Shown piece by piece: positions 25,941-34,453 of a stretch of 64,000 nucleotides of DNA. The DNA is from Streptomyces fagopyri (lineage in GTDB: Bacteria > Actinomycetota > Actinomycetes > Streptomycetales > Streptomycetaceae), in NCBI RefSeq assembly GCF_009498275.1, contig NZ_CP045643.1, positions 2,604,001 through 2,668,000 of the forward strand, read 5' to 3'. Every line of letters begins with the position of its first letter. Position 1 is the stretch's first letter. The notes under the pieces were generated by a model, which made no database searches, was not told the DNA's origin, and worked only from the letters and a program-made list of their open reading frames with translations. Both the position numbers and the translations under genes were made by a program.

Positions 25941-26048
25941 TCGCCCCCGCCGCCCTCAGCCGTCCCATCCGTACCTGGGAGCACAGCGCTCCCGGCGGGG
26001 TCCGGGGCGGAGCCCCAGGGACGGGACGGGTGAGGGCGGCGGGGGCGA
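25941..26048. terminator. Large bidirectional hairpin with a streptomycete dispersed-repeat core
   Basis: The outer arms 25941-25958 and 26031-26048 are an exact 18-bp inverted repeat. Inside are a second pairing (CCGTCCC with GGGACGG) and a GC-rich word GGGGTCCGGGGCGGAGCCCC (25997-26016) that I recognise as a common Streptomyces intergenic repeat. It fills the gap between convergent operons. Confidence 0.82.
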
Positions 26049-26053
26049 AAACC

Positions 26054-28603
26054 CTACAGACGCGGGTCCACCGGTTCGGACTCCAGTGCCAGGACGCCGA
26101 ACACCGCCTCGTGCACCCGCCACAACGGCTCCCCCTCGGCCAGCCGCTCCAACGCCTCCAGTCCCAGCGCGTACTCCCGGATCGCGAGCGACCGCTTGTG
26201 GTTGAGGAACCGCCCCCGCAGCCGCGCCAGGTTCTCGGGCCGGGTGTACTCCGGTCCGTAGATGATCCGCAGGTACTCCCGCCCCCGGCACTTGATGCCG
26301 GGCTGCACCAGCCGACCCCGCGCGTCCCGGACGACCGCCTCCACGGGCTTGACGACCATGCCCTCACCGCCGCGCCCGGTCATCTCCAGCCACCAGTCCA
26401 CGCCGGCCCGCACGGACTCCGCGTCCCCGGTGTCCACGAACAGCCTGCGGGTCGTGCGCAGCAGCCCGCTCCCGTCGTGCTCGACCAGCCGGTCGAGCAG
26501 CGCGAGCTGCTCGTCGTGCGGGAGCCCGGCCAGGCTGCGCCCTCGCACCGCCAGGATCTGGAAGGGCGCGAGCCGCACCCCTTCCAGGCCGTCCGTCGTC
26601 CAGCAGTACCGCCGGTAGGCGTCGGTGAACGCCGTCGCGTCGGAGGCCCGTTCCCGCTGCCGGTCCAGCAGTTCCCGCACGTCGACACCGCGCGCCGCCG
26701 CCCCTTCGAGCGCGGCCAGCGCCCCCGGGAACACCGCCCCGGACGCGGCGCCGACCGCCGCGTACTGCGTCCGCAGCAGCCCGGACGCCTTGAGCGACCA
26801 CGGCATCAGCTCGGCGTCGAGCAGCAGCCAGTCCGTCCGCAGTTCCTCCCACAGACCCGCCTCCTCCGCGGCGTCCCGCAGCCGTCCGAGGATCTCCTCG
26901 GTGACCGCGGCGTCGGTGAAGAAGGGCCTGCCGGTACGGGTGTACAGCGACCCGGTGGGACCGCCGGCCACCCCGAACCGCTCGCGCGCGACCCCGGCGT
27001 CCCGGCAGACCAGCGCCACGGCCCGCGAACCCATGTGCTTCTCCTCGCACACGACGCGGCCGACCCCGTCCTCCCGGTACTGGGCGAAGGCCTCCGCGGG
27101 GTGCTCCAGATACCCCTCCGTCCGGGATGTCGCGGTCGGCGCCATCGTCGGCGGGAGGTAGGGCAGCAGCCGCGGGTCGACCGCGAAACGGCTCATGACC
27201 TCCAGGGCCGCCGCCGCGTTCTCCTCGCGCACCGCCACCCGCCCCGCGTACCGGGTCTCCACGGCACGCCGGCCGTGCACGTCCGCGAGGTCGAGCGGCC
27301 GCCCCTCGTGTCCGCCGGGCGCCTCGGAGGCCAGCGGTCTGGCGGGCTCGTACCAGACCCGCTCCGCGGGTACGTCGACCAGTTCGCGCTCCGGCCAGCG
27401 CAGCGCGGTGAGCTTGCCGCCGAAGACGGCACCGGTGTCGACGCACAGGGTGTTGTTCAGCCAGGTCGCCTGCGGCACCGGAGTGTGGCCGTAGACGACC
27501 ACCGCGCGACCGCGGTAGTCCTCCGCCCACGGGTACCGCACCGGCAGGCCGAACTCGTCCGTCTCCCCGGTCGTGTCCCCGTACAGCGCGTGCGAACGCA
27601 CCCGGCCCGAGGTGCGGCCGTGGTACCGCTCGGGCAGACCGGCGTGGCAGACGACGAGCCGTCCGCCGTCCAGGACGTAGTGGCTGACCAGACCGTCGAC
27701 GAACTCCCGTACCTGTGCTCGGAACTCCTCGCTCTCCCCCGCCAACTGCGCCACGGTCTCGGCGAGTCCGTGGGTGTGCTGGACCTTGCGGCCCTTGAGG
27801 TGACGGCCGAGCTTGTTCTCGTGGTTGCCGGGCACGCACAGGGCGTTGCCCGACCCGACCATGGACATCACGCGGCGCAGCACGCCGGGCGTGTCCGGTC
27901 CCCGGTCGACGAGGTCGCCGACGAAGACGGCCGTACGGCCCTGCGGGTGCACACCGTCGTTATAGCCCAACTTGCCGAGCAAGATCTCCAGTTCCGAGGC
28001 GCAGCCGTGGATGTCGCCCACGATGTCGAAGGGGCCGGTCAGATGGGTCAGGTCGTTGAAGCGCCGTTCGGTGCGGACAGCGGCGTCCTCGATCTCGGCC
28101 TCGCCGCGCAGCACGTGCACCTTGCGGAAGCCCTCACGCTCCAGGCTCCGCAGGGAGCGCCGGAGTTCGCGGATGTGCCGCTGGATGACACGCCGCGGCA
28201 TGTCGGCCCGGTCGGTCCGGGACGCGTTGCGCCAGGCGCACACCTCCTCGGGCACGTCGAGGACGATCGCGATGGGCAGCACGTCGTGCTTCCTCGCGAG
28301 GTCGATCAGCTGACGCCGGCTCTCCTGCTGGACGTTCGTCGCGTCCACGACCGTGCGCCGGCCCGACGCGAGCCGCTTGCCCGCGATGTAGTGGAGGACG
28401 TCGAAGGCGTCACCGCTGGCGCTCTGGTCGTTCTCGTCGTCGGCGACGAGACCGCGGCAGAAGTCGCTGGAGATGACCTCGGTCGGCTTGAAGTGCCTGC
28501 GTGCGAAGGTCGACTTGCCCGAGCCGGACGCGCCGATCAGGACCACGAGGGAGAGGTCGGTGACGGGCAGGACCCGTCCCTGGGTGGTGTCGTCGGTGCT
28601 CAT
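26054..28603 (-). CDS. pnkp: Polynucleotide kinase-phosphatase-ligase (bacterial Pnkp), RNA repair
   Basis: 849 residues from the ATG at 28603. Three catalytic modules in order. (1) 5'-kinase with P-loop GASGSGKS at 24-31. (2) Calcineurin-like 2',3'-phosphatase with GDIHG (196-200), GDLVDRG (229-235), GNHE (259-262), H320 and GH (372-373). (3) Adenylyltransferase with KHMG (lysine 522 as AMP acceptor), GEGMVVKP and KCRGREYLRIIYGPEY. Family knowledge: Pnkp heals both ends of a cleaved RNA, and its ligase module needs Hen1 to seal. The start overlaps the hen1 stop by four bases (ATGA), so both are co-translated. Length is right for the family. It converges on the SPFH/NAD-kinase-like operon, suggesting one functional locus for repairing ribotoxin-damaged RNA. 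Confidence 0.97.
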   Translation of the reverse strand: MSTDDTTQGRVLPVTDLSLVVLIGASGSGKSTFARRHFKPTEVISSDFCRGLVADDENDQSASGDAFDVLHYIAGKRLASGRRTVVDATNVQQESRRQLIDLARKHDVLPIAIVLDVPEEVCAWRNASRTDRADMPRRVIQRHIRELRRSLRSLEREGFRKVHVLRGEAEIEDAAVRTERRFNDLTHLTGPFDIVGDIHGCASELEILLGKLGYNDGVHPQGRTAVFVGDLVDRGPDTPGVLRRVMSMVGSGNALCVPGNHENKLGRHLKGRKVQHTHGLAETVAQLAGESEEFRAQVREFVDGLVSHYVLDGGRLVVCHAGLPERYHGRTSGRVRSHALYGDTTGETDEFGLPVRYPWAEDYRGRAVVVYGHTPVPQATWLNNTLCVDTGAVFGGKLTALRWPERELVDVPAERVWYEPARPLASEAPGGHEGRPLDLADVHGRRAVETRYAGRVAVREENAAAALEVMSRFAVDPRLLPYLPPTMAPTATSRTEGYLEHPAEAFAQYREDGVGRVVCEEKHMGSRAVALVCRDAGVARERFGVAGGPTGSLYTRTGRPFFTDAAVTEEILGRLRDAAEEAGLWEELRTDWLLLDAELMPWSLKASGLLRTQYAAVGAASGAVFPGALAALEGAAARGVDVRELLDRQRERASDATAFTDAYRRYCWTTDGLEGVRLAPFQILAVRGRSLAGLPHDEQLALLDRLVEHDGSGLLRTTRRLFVDTGDAESVRAGVDWWLEMTGRGGEGMVVKPVEAVVRDARGRLVQPGIKCRGREYLRIIYGPEYTRPENLARLRGRFLNHKRSLAIREYALGLEALERLAEGEPLWRVHEAVFGVLALESEPVDPRL

Positions 28604-30102
28604 GCGGCCTCCTCCTTCGCGTCAGGGGTGGTTTCGGCTGGGGTGATCGTGTCCGCGGTGGTCGTGGTCAGGGAGAAGGTGGCCATCTGGGTCGGCGGCC
28701 CCACCTCGGGGTCGTCGGGACCCACGGGTGTGAACTCCACCTCGTATCCGTGCCGTTCGGCCACCCCGCGCGCCCAGCTCCGGAACTCCTCGCGGGTCCA
28801 CTCGAAGCGGTGGTCGCCGTGCCGGGTGTGTCCGGCCGGGAGGCTCTCCCAGCGGACGTTGTACTCGACGTTCGGGGTGGTCACCAGGACGGTCCCGGGG
28901 CGCGCGGAGCCGAACACCGCGTACTCCAGGGCCGACAGCCTGGGCAGGTCGACGTGTTCGACGACCTCGCTGAGCACGGCGGCGTCGTACCCCTTGAGCC
29001 GCTTGTCGGTGTAGGCGAGCGAGCCCTGCAGAAGGTGTACGCGTGCCGCCTGCCGCTCGCCCATCCGGTCCAGCTTGAGCCGGCGCGCGGCGATGGTGAG
29101 CGCGCGCATCGACACGTCCACGCCGACGATCTCGGTGAACCGCACGTCCTTGAGCAGCGCCTGTACCAACTGCCCCTGTCCGCAGCCGAGGTCGAGGACA
29201 CGCCCGGCGCCTCGGTCGTGCAGCGCGGCGAGGATCGCGTCCCGGCGCAGCACGGCGAGCGGCACCGGCCTGTCCTCGGTGTCGGTCTCCTCGTCGACGG
29301 CGTTGTCGACGTCCTCGACCCCGGTGTCGTCGGTCTCGGCGAGCCGGACGAGCTCCAGCCGCTCCATCGCCTCACGGGTCAGCGACCAGCGCCGGGACAG
29401 ATACCGGCTGGTGATCAGCTTCTGCTCGGGGTGGTCCGGCAGCCAGCCCTCGCCCGCCCGCAGCAGCTTGTCGACCTCGTCGGACGACACCCAGTAGTGC
29501 TTGGCGTCGTCGAGCACCGGGAGCAGGACGTAGAGGTGGCGCAGCGCCTCGGCGAGCGTCAGCCGGGCCGACTCCAGGACGAGACGGACGTAGCGCGACG
29601 CACCCCACTCGGGGAACCGGGCGTCCAGCGCCACGGCCTCGACCTCCACGGTCCAGCCGAGCGGCTCGAACAACTGGTGCACGAGGTCCGCGCCGCCTCG
29701 CGCGGGAAGCGCGGGCACCTCGATCCGCAGGGGCAGCACCCGCGCGGGAAGGTCGGGCTTCGCGGCGCACCGGCCCTTCATCGCGCTGGAGAACACCGCG
29801 CTCAGCGCCACGGCGAGCAGGGAGGAGGCCGCGTACGGGCGGTCGTTGACATACTGCGCGAGCGCGGCGTCGGGTGCGCCGCCGCGGCCCTTGCCCTTGC
29901 CCCGCCGGACCAGCGCCACCGCGTCGACCTCCAGCAACAGCGCGGCCGTGCACCGCTCGGCGGACGCCTCGGGGTAGAGGACGTGTGCCGTGCCGTAGGA
30001 GGTCGAGAACACCTGCGCCTTGTCGGGGTGCTTGTGCAGCAGGAATCCGAGGTCGGTCGCGGGGCGTTCCGGGTCGCCTGTGGTGCTGATCGTCAGAAAC
30101 AC
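28600..30102 (-). CDS. hen1: 3'-terminal RNA ribose 2'-O-methyltransferase Hen1
   Basis: 500 residues from the GTG at 30102 (VFLTISTTGDPERPATDLGF), the conserved family N-terminus; GAGG lies 9 nt upstream. Residues ~1-240 are the Hen1 N-terminal module that supports ligation by Pnkp. After an acidic linker (about 255-280), residues ~285-480 are the methyltransferase: SAM site LDLGCGQG (303-310) and the metal-binding set E379, E382, H383 and H431 (SEVVEH and GDHRFEW). Known role: 2'-O-methylation of the terminal ribose at the break before sealing, so the repaired RNA cannot be re-cut at the same place. First gene of the hen1-pnkp operon. The upstream 350 bp hold a 24-bp perfect palindrome that may be its operator. 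Confidence 0.96.
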   Translation of the reverse strand: MFLTISTTGDPERPATDLGFLLHKHPDKAQVFSTSYGTAHVLYPEASAERCTAALLLEVDAVALVRRGKGKGRGGAPDAALAQYVNDRPYAASSLLAVALSAVFSSAMKGRCAAKPDLPARVLPLRIEVPALPARGGADLVHQLFEPLGWTVEVEAVALDARFPEWGASRYVRLVLESARLTLAEALRHLYVLLPVLDDAKHYWVSSDEVDKLLRAGEGWLPDHPEQKLITSRYLSRRWSLTREAMERLELVRLAETDDTGVEDVDNAVDEETDTEDRPVPLAVLRRDAILAALHDRGAGRVLDLGCGQGQLVQALLKDVRFTEIVGVDVSMRALTIAARRLKLDRMGERQAARVHLLQGSLAYTDKRLKGYDAAVLSEVVEHVDLPRLSALEYAVFGSARPGTVLVTTPNVEYNVRWESLPAGHTRHGDHRFEWTREEFRSWARGVAERHGYEVEFTPVGPDDPEVGPPTQMATFSLTTTTADTITPAETTPDAKEEAA

Positions 30103-30195
30103 TTGGGTCTGCCTCGAAACGTCATCTGAGCCGCGGAGCTTCCGTACGGGCATGACCGCGCACTCCGGGAACACGTGCTCCGGGTGCGGGTGCTC

Positions 30196-30219
30196 CCGGT
30201 GTCCGGTGCCGGACACCGG
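30196..30219. promoter_or_regulatory. 24-bp palindrome upstream of hen1
   Basis: CCGGTGTCCGG-TG-CCGGACACCGG is a perfect 11-bp inverted repeat with a 2-bp centre, 94 nt upstream of the hen1 start and about 230 nt from the divergent oxidoreductase. The short centre favours a protein-binding site over a terminator. The rest of 30103-30453 shows no gene. Confidence 0.55.
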
Positions 30220-30453
30220 TGGACCGCGGCGGGGGAAGAGCGCGCCGTCCCGTGCCTCGGCGCGCCTGCCCAACCTACAGCGAACGTCTCGGACGGAGCC
30301 GGGAATTTCCGCTGGTGGCGACCCAGGGCGGGCCGCGGGGGCCAGCAGCGGTCCGACGGTCACGGCATCCCGTGTCCGGATCGGCACGGTCGGTCACAGG
30401 AGTGACAGCGGTTCAAGGTGGGACGGTTGATGTGACCGGTGCATGATGGATAC

Positions 30454-31377
30454 ATGGATCTTCGAGTGTTCACAGAACCGCAGCAAGGGGCGACCTACGA
30501 GACGCTGCTCCGCGTCGCCAAGGCCGCCGAAGACCTCCACTACGGAGCCTTCTTCCGCTCCGACCACTACTTGCACATGGGGTCGGCCGACGGGCTCCCC
30601 GGGCCCACCGACGCGTGGATCACGCTGGCCGGCCTCGCACGTGAGACGGACCGGATCCGCCTGGGCACCCTCATGACGGCCGGCACCTTCCGCCTCCCCG
30701 GTGTCCTCGCCATCCAGGTGGCACAGGTCGACCAGATGTCGGGCGGGCGGGTGGAGCTCGGACTCGGCTCGGGCTGGTACGGGGCCGAGCACGAGGCGTA
30801 CGGGATTCCTTTCCCCAAGGAGAAGTTCGGCCGGCTGGAGGAGCAACTCGCCGTCGTCACCGGCCTGTGGAACACGCCGGTCGGTGAGAAGTTCACCTAC
30901 GAGGGGGAGTTCTACCAGCTCAAGGACTCCCCCGCGCTGCCGAAGCCCGCGCAGTCGAAGGTGCCGGTCCTGATCGGCGGACACGGGGCCAAGCGGACGC
31001 CGGCACTGGCGGCGCGGTACGCCGACGAGTTCAACATCCCCTTCGCCTCCCTCGCGGACACAGAGCAGCAGTTCCAGCGGGTGCGGGCGGCGGCCGAGCG
31101 GGCCGGGCGCGAGGGGGACGACCTGGTGTACTCCAACGCGCTCGTCGCCTGCGTCGGCAGGACCGACCTGGAGGTGAAGCGTCGGGCGGACGCCATCGGG
31201 CGTGACGTCGAGGAGCTGAAGGCGAACGGTCTCGCGGGTTCACCCGCGGAGGTCGTCGAGAGGATCGCCGAGTTCCAGGGCGTCGGTTCGCAGCGGATGT
31301 ATCTCCAGATGCTCGACCTCGACGACCTGGACCACCTGGAGCTGATCGCGTCCGCGGTGATGCCGCAGGTGAGGTGA
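30454..31377 (+). CDS. LLM-class F420-dependent oxidoreductase
   Basis: 307 residues from the ATG at 30454 (MDLRVFTEPQQGATYETLL); a GTG five codons earlier is in frame and neither has a clear ribosome site. Luciferase-like (beta/alpha)8 barrel. ELGLGSGWYGAEHEAYGIPF and the PVLIGGHGAKRTPALAARYADEFN block are typical of the actinobacterial F420-dependent subgroup that I recall as TIGR03560. It reduces or oxidises an unknown substrate using coenzyme F420 rather than flavin. Divergent from hen1, but there is no functional link visible. A hairpin follows the stop. Confidence 0.92.
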   Translation: MDLRVFTEPQQGATYETLLRVAKAAEDLHYGAFFRSDHYLHMGSADGLPGPTDAWITLAGLARETDRIRLGTLMTAGTFRLPGVLAIQVAQVDQMSGGRVELGLGSGWYGAEHEAYGIPFPKEKFGRLEEQLAVVTGLWNTPVGEKFTYEGEFYQLKDSPALPKPAQSKVPVLIGGHGAKRTPALAARYADEFNIPFASLADTEQQFQRVRAAAERAGREGDDLVYSNALVACVGRTDLEVKRRADAIGRDVEELKANGLAGSPAEVVERIAEFQGVGSQRMYLQMLDLDDLDHLELIASAVMPQVR

Positions 31378-31387
31378 GAGTCCGTAG

Positions 31388-31420
31388 GGGCGGCGGGGCC
31401 GAGACCCTACCCCGTCGCCC
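31388..31420. terminator. Bidirectional hairpin between the F420 oxidoreductase and DUF6099 genes
   Basis: An 11-bp stem (31388-31398 with 31410-31420) with a single G-T wobble begins 11 nt past the oxidoreductase stop and overlaps the last codons of the convergent gene. Confidence 0.6.
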
Positions 31421-31883
31421 ACCCTCGCTCCACCACCCCCTGATCCCGGTCGGCCAGCCGTCTCAGCATCTCCAGGACCCGGTCCCGGGACTCGTCCGCC
31501 GCGTCGATCGCCTCCATGCACTGCCAGTACGTCCCCTGTTCGTCCGCCGCGCAGGCGACACCCACGAGGGCGATGCCGACCTCGGCCAGAAGTCCCGCGA
31601 GGCACAGAAGCGCCTCGCGGGCATCACCCAGCTCGGTGAGCCGGGCGGCGCGCAGATCGGCGATGTCGCGCGGCGCCGCGTCGAGGACGCCGCACCCCCG
31701 CCCCGCCAGCTCGGTCAGCCCGAGGGCCTCGCCCCGCAGCTCGGGTGGCCCCGAGACGGCGAAGCGACTGCCTATGGCCTGGGCGAGGGCCTGCGCCTGC
31801 CACGCCTCCGCAACCACCTCGTCCGTGTCCCCGGTCCCGGCCAGGGCACGTCTGCTCGCCACGATGAGCCGCACCGCTTCCAT
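31407..31883 (-). CDS. DUF6099 family protein
   Basis: 158 residues from the ATG at 31883 (MEAVRLIVASRRALAG), with a GGGGGC element upstream; the frame has an upstream start 20 codons earlier whose sequence is arginine-rich and unlike the family. Conserved blocks are DEVVAEAWQAQALAQAIGSRFAVSGPPELRGEA and ALLCLAGLLAEVGIALVGVA, giving an all-helical cytosolic protein with two small hydrophobic helices. DUF6099 is restricted to streptomycetes and relatives as far as I recall, with no known function. Confidence 0.8.
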   Translation of the reverse strand: MEAVRLIVASRRALAGTGDTDEVVAEAWQAQALAQAIGSRFAVSGPPELRGEALGLTELAGRGCGVLDAAPRDIADLRAARLTELGDAREALLCLAGLLAEVGIALVGVACAADEQGTYWQCMEAIDAADESRDRVLEMLRRLADRDQGVVERGWATG

Positions 31884-32119
31884 GCGCTGCCCCCGTCTGT
31901 CGCGACGTGCTCGTCGCACGTCCGCCCGAACTCCCTTGTCCACTACCCAGAGTGAGTTCTCGCGCGACGAAAAGCCAGAGGAAGCCCGAAATCTGTGGAC
32001 AGAGAATCGAATGTAGACAACTCAACGACTCCGGAGAGTGACATTCGGCGTGACGCTCCGCCGGAATCCGTCCCCCGGAGGCATCGCGCCCGCCGCGGGC
32101 TCCCGCCGAGGCCACGCGG

Positions 32120-32560
32120 CTACGGCCCCTCGGGCGCCGGAAACCTCCGCTCGTTCCGGTCGATCTTCGCGTCGAGCGCCGCCAGCGCGTCGATGCCGAG
32201 CACCTCGCACAGCTGAAGGAGATAGGCCAGGACGTCCGCCACCTCGTCCTTGACGCGGTGCGCGGTGTCCGCGTCGTCCATGACCCGGCCCGACTCCTCG
32301 GGCGTCAACCACTGGAAGATCTCGACGAGTTCGGACGCCTCCACACTCAGCGCGGCGACCAGGTTCTTCGGGGTGTGGTACTGCTCCCAGTGCCGCGCGG
32401 CCGCGAAGGCGGCCAGCCGCCGCTGGAGTTTCGGCACGTCCAGCCCACCGACTCCGACACCAGGACCGGCACCGGCACCGAGTCCCGCACCCACGCCCTC
32501 ATCCGCACCCGCACCCGCACCCGCACCCGGATTCCCGTTCCCGCTCTCACTTTCACTCAC
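32120..32560 (-). CDS. MazG-like nucleotide pyrophosphohydrolase with low-complexity N-terminus
   Basis: 146 residues, GTG start at 32560 overlapping the stop of the upstream ATPase gene (GTGA). From residue ~35 it is a MazG/dCTPase-like helical bundle: LVAALSVEASELVEIFQWLTP with the metal-binding ExxE, then KDEVADVLAYLLQLCEVLGID with the E..D pair. This family hydrolyses non-canonical or excess NTPs or dNTPs to monophosphates. The first ~34 residues are Gly/Ala repeats encoded by CCGCAC-type hexamer repeats around 32456-32530, probably slippage-derived and disordered. Coupled to the ABC-type ATPase gene. Confidence 0.9.
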   Translation of the reverse strand: MSESESGNGNPGAGAGAGADEGVGAGLGAGAGPGVGVGGLDVPKLQRRLAAFAAARHWEQYHTPKNLVAALSVEASELVEIFQWLTPEESGRVMDDADTAHRVKDEVADVLAYLLQLCEVLGIDALAALDAKIDRNERRFPAPEGP

Positions 32561-33780
32561 GGCGTCAGGTCTACCACCGTGACGCCCTCCACCCCGTCCA
32601 GCCCATCGGCCCCGCACACCCGCACGGCATCGCTCACCGCGCCCACCAGCCGGATGTGCCCCCGCTCGCACATCCGCGCCGCCAGCCGGACCAGTTCACC
32701 GGTCTGCCGGACGTCCAGCCCGCGATCGAGTCCGTCGGCCAGCACGGTCAGCGTCTGCAGCGCGGCCGGGACCTCCCCCACCGCGTCGACCTCCAGCACC
32801 CCGGGGCCCGTGAGCAGCACCAGGGCCAGCGCCAGATACCTCAACTCGCCGTCCCCGAGCAGCCCCAGGTGCGTACGGACACCGTCACCGCGGTCGAGGA
32901 GGGCGCGAACCGTACCGTCGCCGAGCCGCTCGGCCAGGACGTCCGCGACGGGGCCCGCGCATCCGGCCCGGACCGCGGCGACCAGGTGCGCGTACCGGTG
33001 GCCGCACTCCGAGCGGGTCCGCCACAGGACGTCGGCGAGGTTGTCGCAGCCACGGAGCAGCCGGCCCGCGCCGAGCGGGGTGGCGGCCCGCATCCGCCGG
33101 GGGCTCGGGTCGCAGGCGTACACGGACCGCAGGGCGACGACCATCTGCTCGGCGGCGGCGAGGACTTGGCGCTCGCCCTCGGTACGGCCCGCGAGGCGCA
33201 GCGGCAGCAGTGCGGTGCCGAGTCGGTCGTCGGGGAGCGGGGCCCGGGTGACCGCGGACGAGCCCGCCGTGTGCCAGGCCGCCTGGACCACGGGGCGCCC
33301 CGGGTCCCGCAGCGCCGTCTCCAGCAGGGTCAGCCCGCCGGCGGACAGCCGTTCGCCGACGATGCGCAGTTCGGGCTCGGCCTGTACGGCGACGTCGAGG
33401 CGTACGGGTCCCAGCGGGCCGTCCGCCGTGCAGCCGATGCGGAAGCCGCGGCGGTGCTGGGCGTCGGGCCGGGCCCGCTCGGGCACGCAGGCGACCGGGT
33501 CCGGGAACACCTCGCCCAGTTCGGCGCCGCCGCCGAGGCGCGCCAGTGCCTCGTACGCGCGCAGGACGGTGGACTTGCCACTGCCACTGGGTCCCGCGAA
33601 CACTGTGAGCGGTCCGAGCGGGAACCGGGCGCGCCGGTGCGCCGCGAAGGCCGCGAGCCGCAGCTCGGTGGCGCCGGGCCGGTCGGGAGGCGACGCGGCG
33701 GGCGCGCCGTACGGCTCGGGCTGGGCGTGGGGCGACGCGGCCCGCGCGGGGGCCTCGGCCGCCAGGGATGACAGGGTCAT
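32557..33780 (-). CDS. ABC-type ATPase of unknown function
   Basis: 407 residues from the ATG at 33780. Walker A is GPSGSGKS near residue 64. The ABC-like signature is LLGDGELRYLALALVLL, followed by the Walker B-like VLEVDAVGEV, where the usual catalytic glutamate after the aspartate is absent. There are no membrane segments, so it is a soluble ATPase similar to RecF/Rad50-like or OLD-like heads used in DNA metabolism or regulation; actual role unknown. TACCGT ends 6 nt before the ATG and no ribosome site is present, so it is probably leaderless. A 6-bp inverted repeat GTTCCC-AG-GGGAAC (33800-33813) lies just upstream. It is coupled to the MazG-like gene. Confidence 0.85.
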   Translation of the reverse strand: MTLSSLAAEAPARAASPHAQPEPYGAPAASPPDRPGATELRLAAFAAHRRARFPLGPLTVFAGPSGSGKSTVLRAYEALARLGGGAELGEVFPDPVACVPERARPDAQHRRGFRIGCTADGPLGPVRLDVAVQAEPELRIVGERLSAGGLTLLETALRDPGRPVVQAAWHTAGSSAVTRAPLPDDRLGTALLPLRLAGRTEGERQVLAAAEQMVVALRSVYACDPSPRRMRAATPLGAGRLLRGCDNLADVLWRTRSECGHRYAHLVAAVRAGCAGPVADVLAERLGDGTVRALLDRGDGVRTHLGLLGDGELRYLALALVLLTGPGVLEVDAVGEVPAALQTLTVLADGLDRGLDVRQTGELVRLAARMCERGHIRLVGAVSDAVRVCGADGLDGVEGVTVVDLTP

Positions 33781-33872
33781 ATGTGGACGGTAGGACCCCG
33801 TTCCCAGGGGAACCGTTACACCCCGACGACCTTCCTACGATCGAGGGAACCGCGTCCTCCGCATCGCCCGGC

Positions 33873-34262
33873 TCAGATCCCGGGAACGCCCGTGCCCTCC
33901 ATCAGCCCCCGCACCTCGGTGCCGGGCGGTGTCAGCAGGAACACGTTCCGGTCGACCCGGTGCATCCCGCTCGCGAGCCCGAAGACGACTCCGGTGCTGA
34001 AGTCCAGGACCCGTTTGGCCACTTCGGTCTCGGCGCCGGTCAGGTCCAGCAGGACGGGGATGCCGGACATCAGTGTCTCGGCGACGTCGCGGGCGTCCGC
34101 GAACACGTTGACCCGCAGGACCACGAAACGGCGGCGCGTCTCGGTCGCGGCCTCGGGCATCGACCGGTGGCCCACCGCCGAGGGCCAGGCGTCCCGCCCC
34201 CGCAACGGAACGACCTGGGCGAGCCCCTCCCACTGTTCGTCGGTGACGTCGTGGCCGCTCAC
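33873..34262 (-). CDS. SepF-like cell division protein (SflB-type)
   Basis: 129 residues from the GTG at 34262 (VSGHDVTDEQWEG). The SepF core domain is clear: ADARDVAETLMSGIPVLLDL, GAETEVAKRVLDFSTGVVFGLASGMHRVDRNVFLLTPPGTEV. SepF binds FtsZ and membranes to organise Z-rings. The membrane-anchoring N-terminal amphipathic helix of true SepF is not evident. S. coelicolor has additional SepF-like proteins (SflA, SflB) that prevent ectopic Z-rings; from remembered synteny this would be the SflB-type copy. No dcw cluster genes are near. Confidence 0.9.
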   Translation of the reverse strand: MSGHDVTDEQWEGLAQVVPLRGRDAWPSAVGHRSMPEAATETRRRFVVLRVNVFADARDVAETLMSGIPVLLDLTGAETEVAKRVLDFSTGVVFGLASGMHRVDRNVFLLTPPGTEVRGLMEGTGVPGI

Positions 34263-34301
34263 TGGCCCACCCCGTCCTGGCTCGCACTCATTGTCTGCAC
34301 C

Positions 34302-34316
34302 GGGCAATTCTTACGC
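34302..34316. promoter_or_regulatory. 15-bp element repeated upstream of the sepF-like and nitrate reductase genes (copy 1)
   Basis: GGGCAATTCTTACGC here and GGGCAATTCGTACGC at 34454-34468 differ by one base and lie in the same orientation 152 bp apart, one near each divergent gene. The A/T-containing core is conspicuous in this GC-rich region. Function unknown; a shared regulator is possible. Confidence 0.45.
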
Positions 34317-34414
34317 ATGGTCACCCGTTCGGCCCAACAGCGACACGGTCCGCCACTCAGCCGGCCGTCATTTCCGGGCCCTCACAAGGCCCGTCGTCCC
34401 GCTGTGCAGCGCGC

Positions 34415-34453
34415 GTAACCCCTCGCGATCAAGGGCCGTGACATCGACGTAAC
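34415..34453 (+). promoter_or_regulatory. GlnR-like box upstream of the nitrate reductase gene
   Basis: GTGAC (34438) -6 bp- GTAAC (34449) fits the a-site/b-site spacing of GlnR boxes (gTnAC-N6-GaAAC). Upstream, GTAAC (34415) and GATCA (34427) form a weaker second pair, one base off ideal spacing. GlnR activates nitrate assimilation in streptomycetes, and the site is about 100 nt before the nitrate reductase start. Confidence 0.5.

Noticed and set aside
25652..29014. 1120-residue plus-strand open frame across pnkp and the NAD-kinase-like gene end
   Set aside because: Overlaps two well-supported genes; composition is Pro/Arg/Val-rich and it has no ribosome site.
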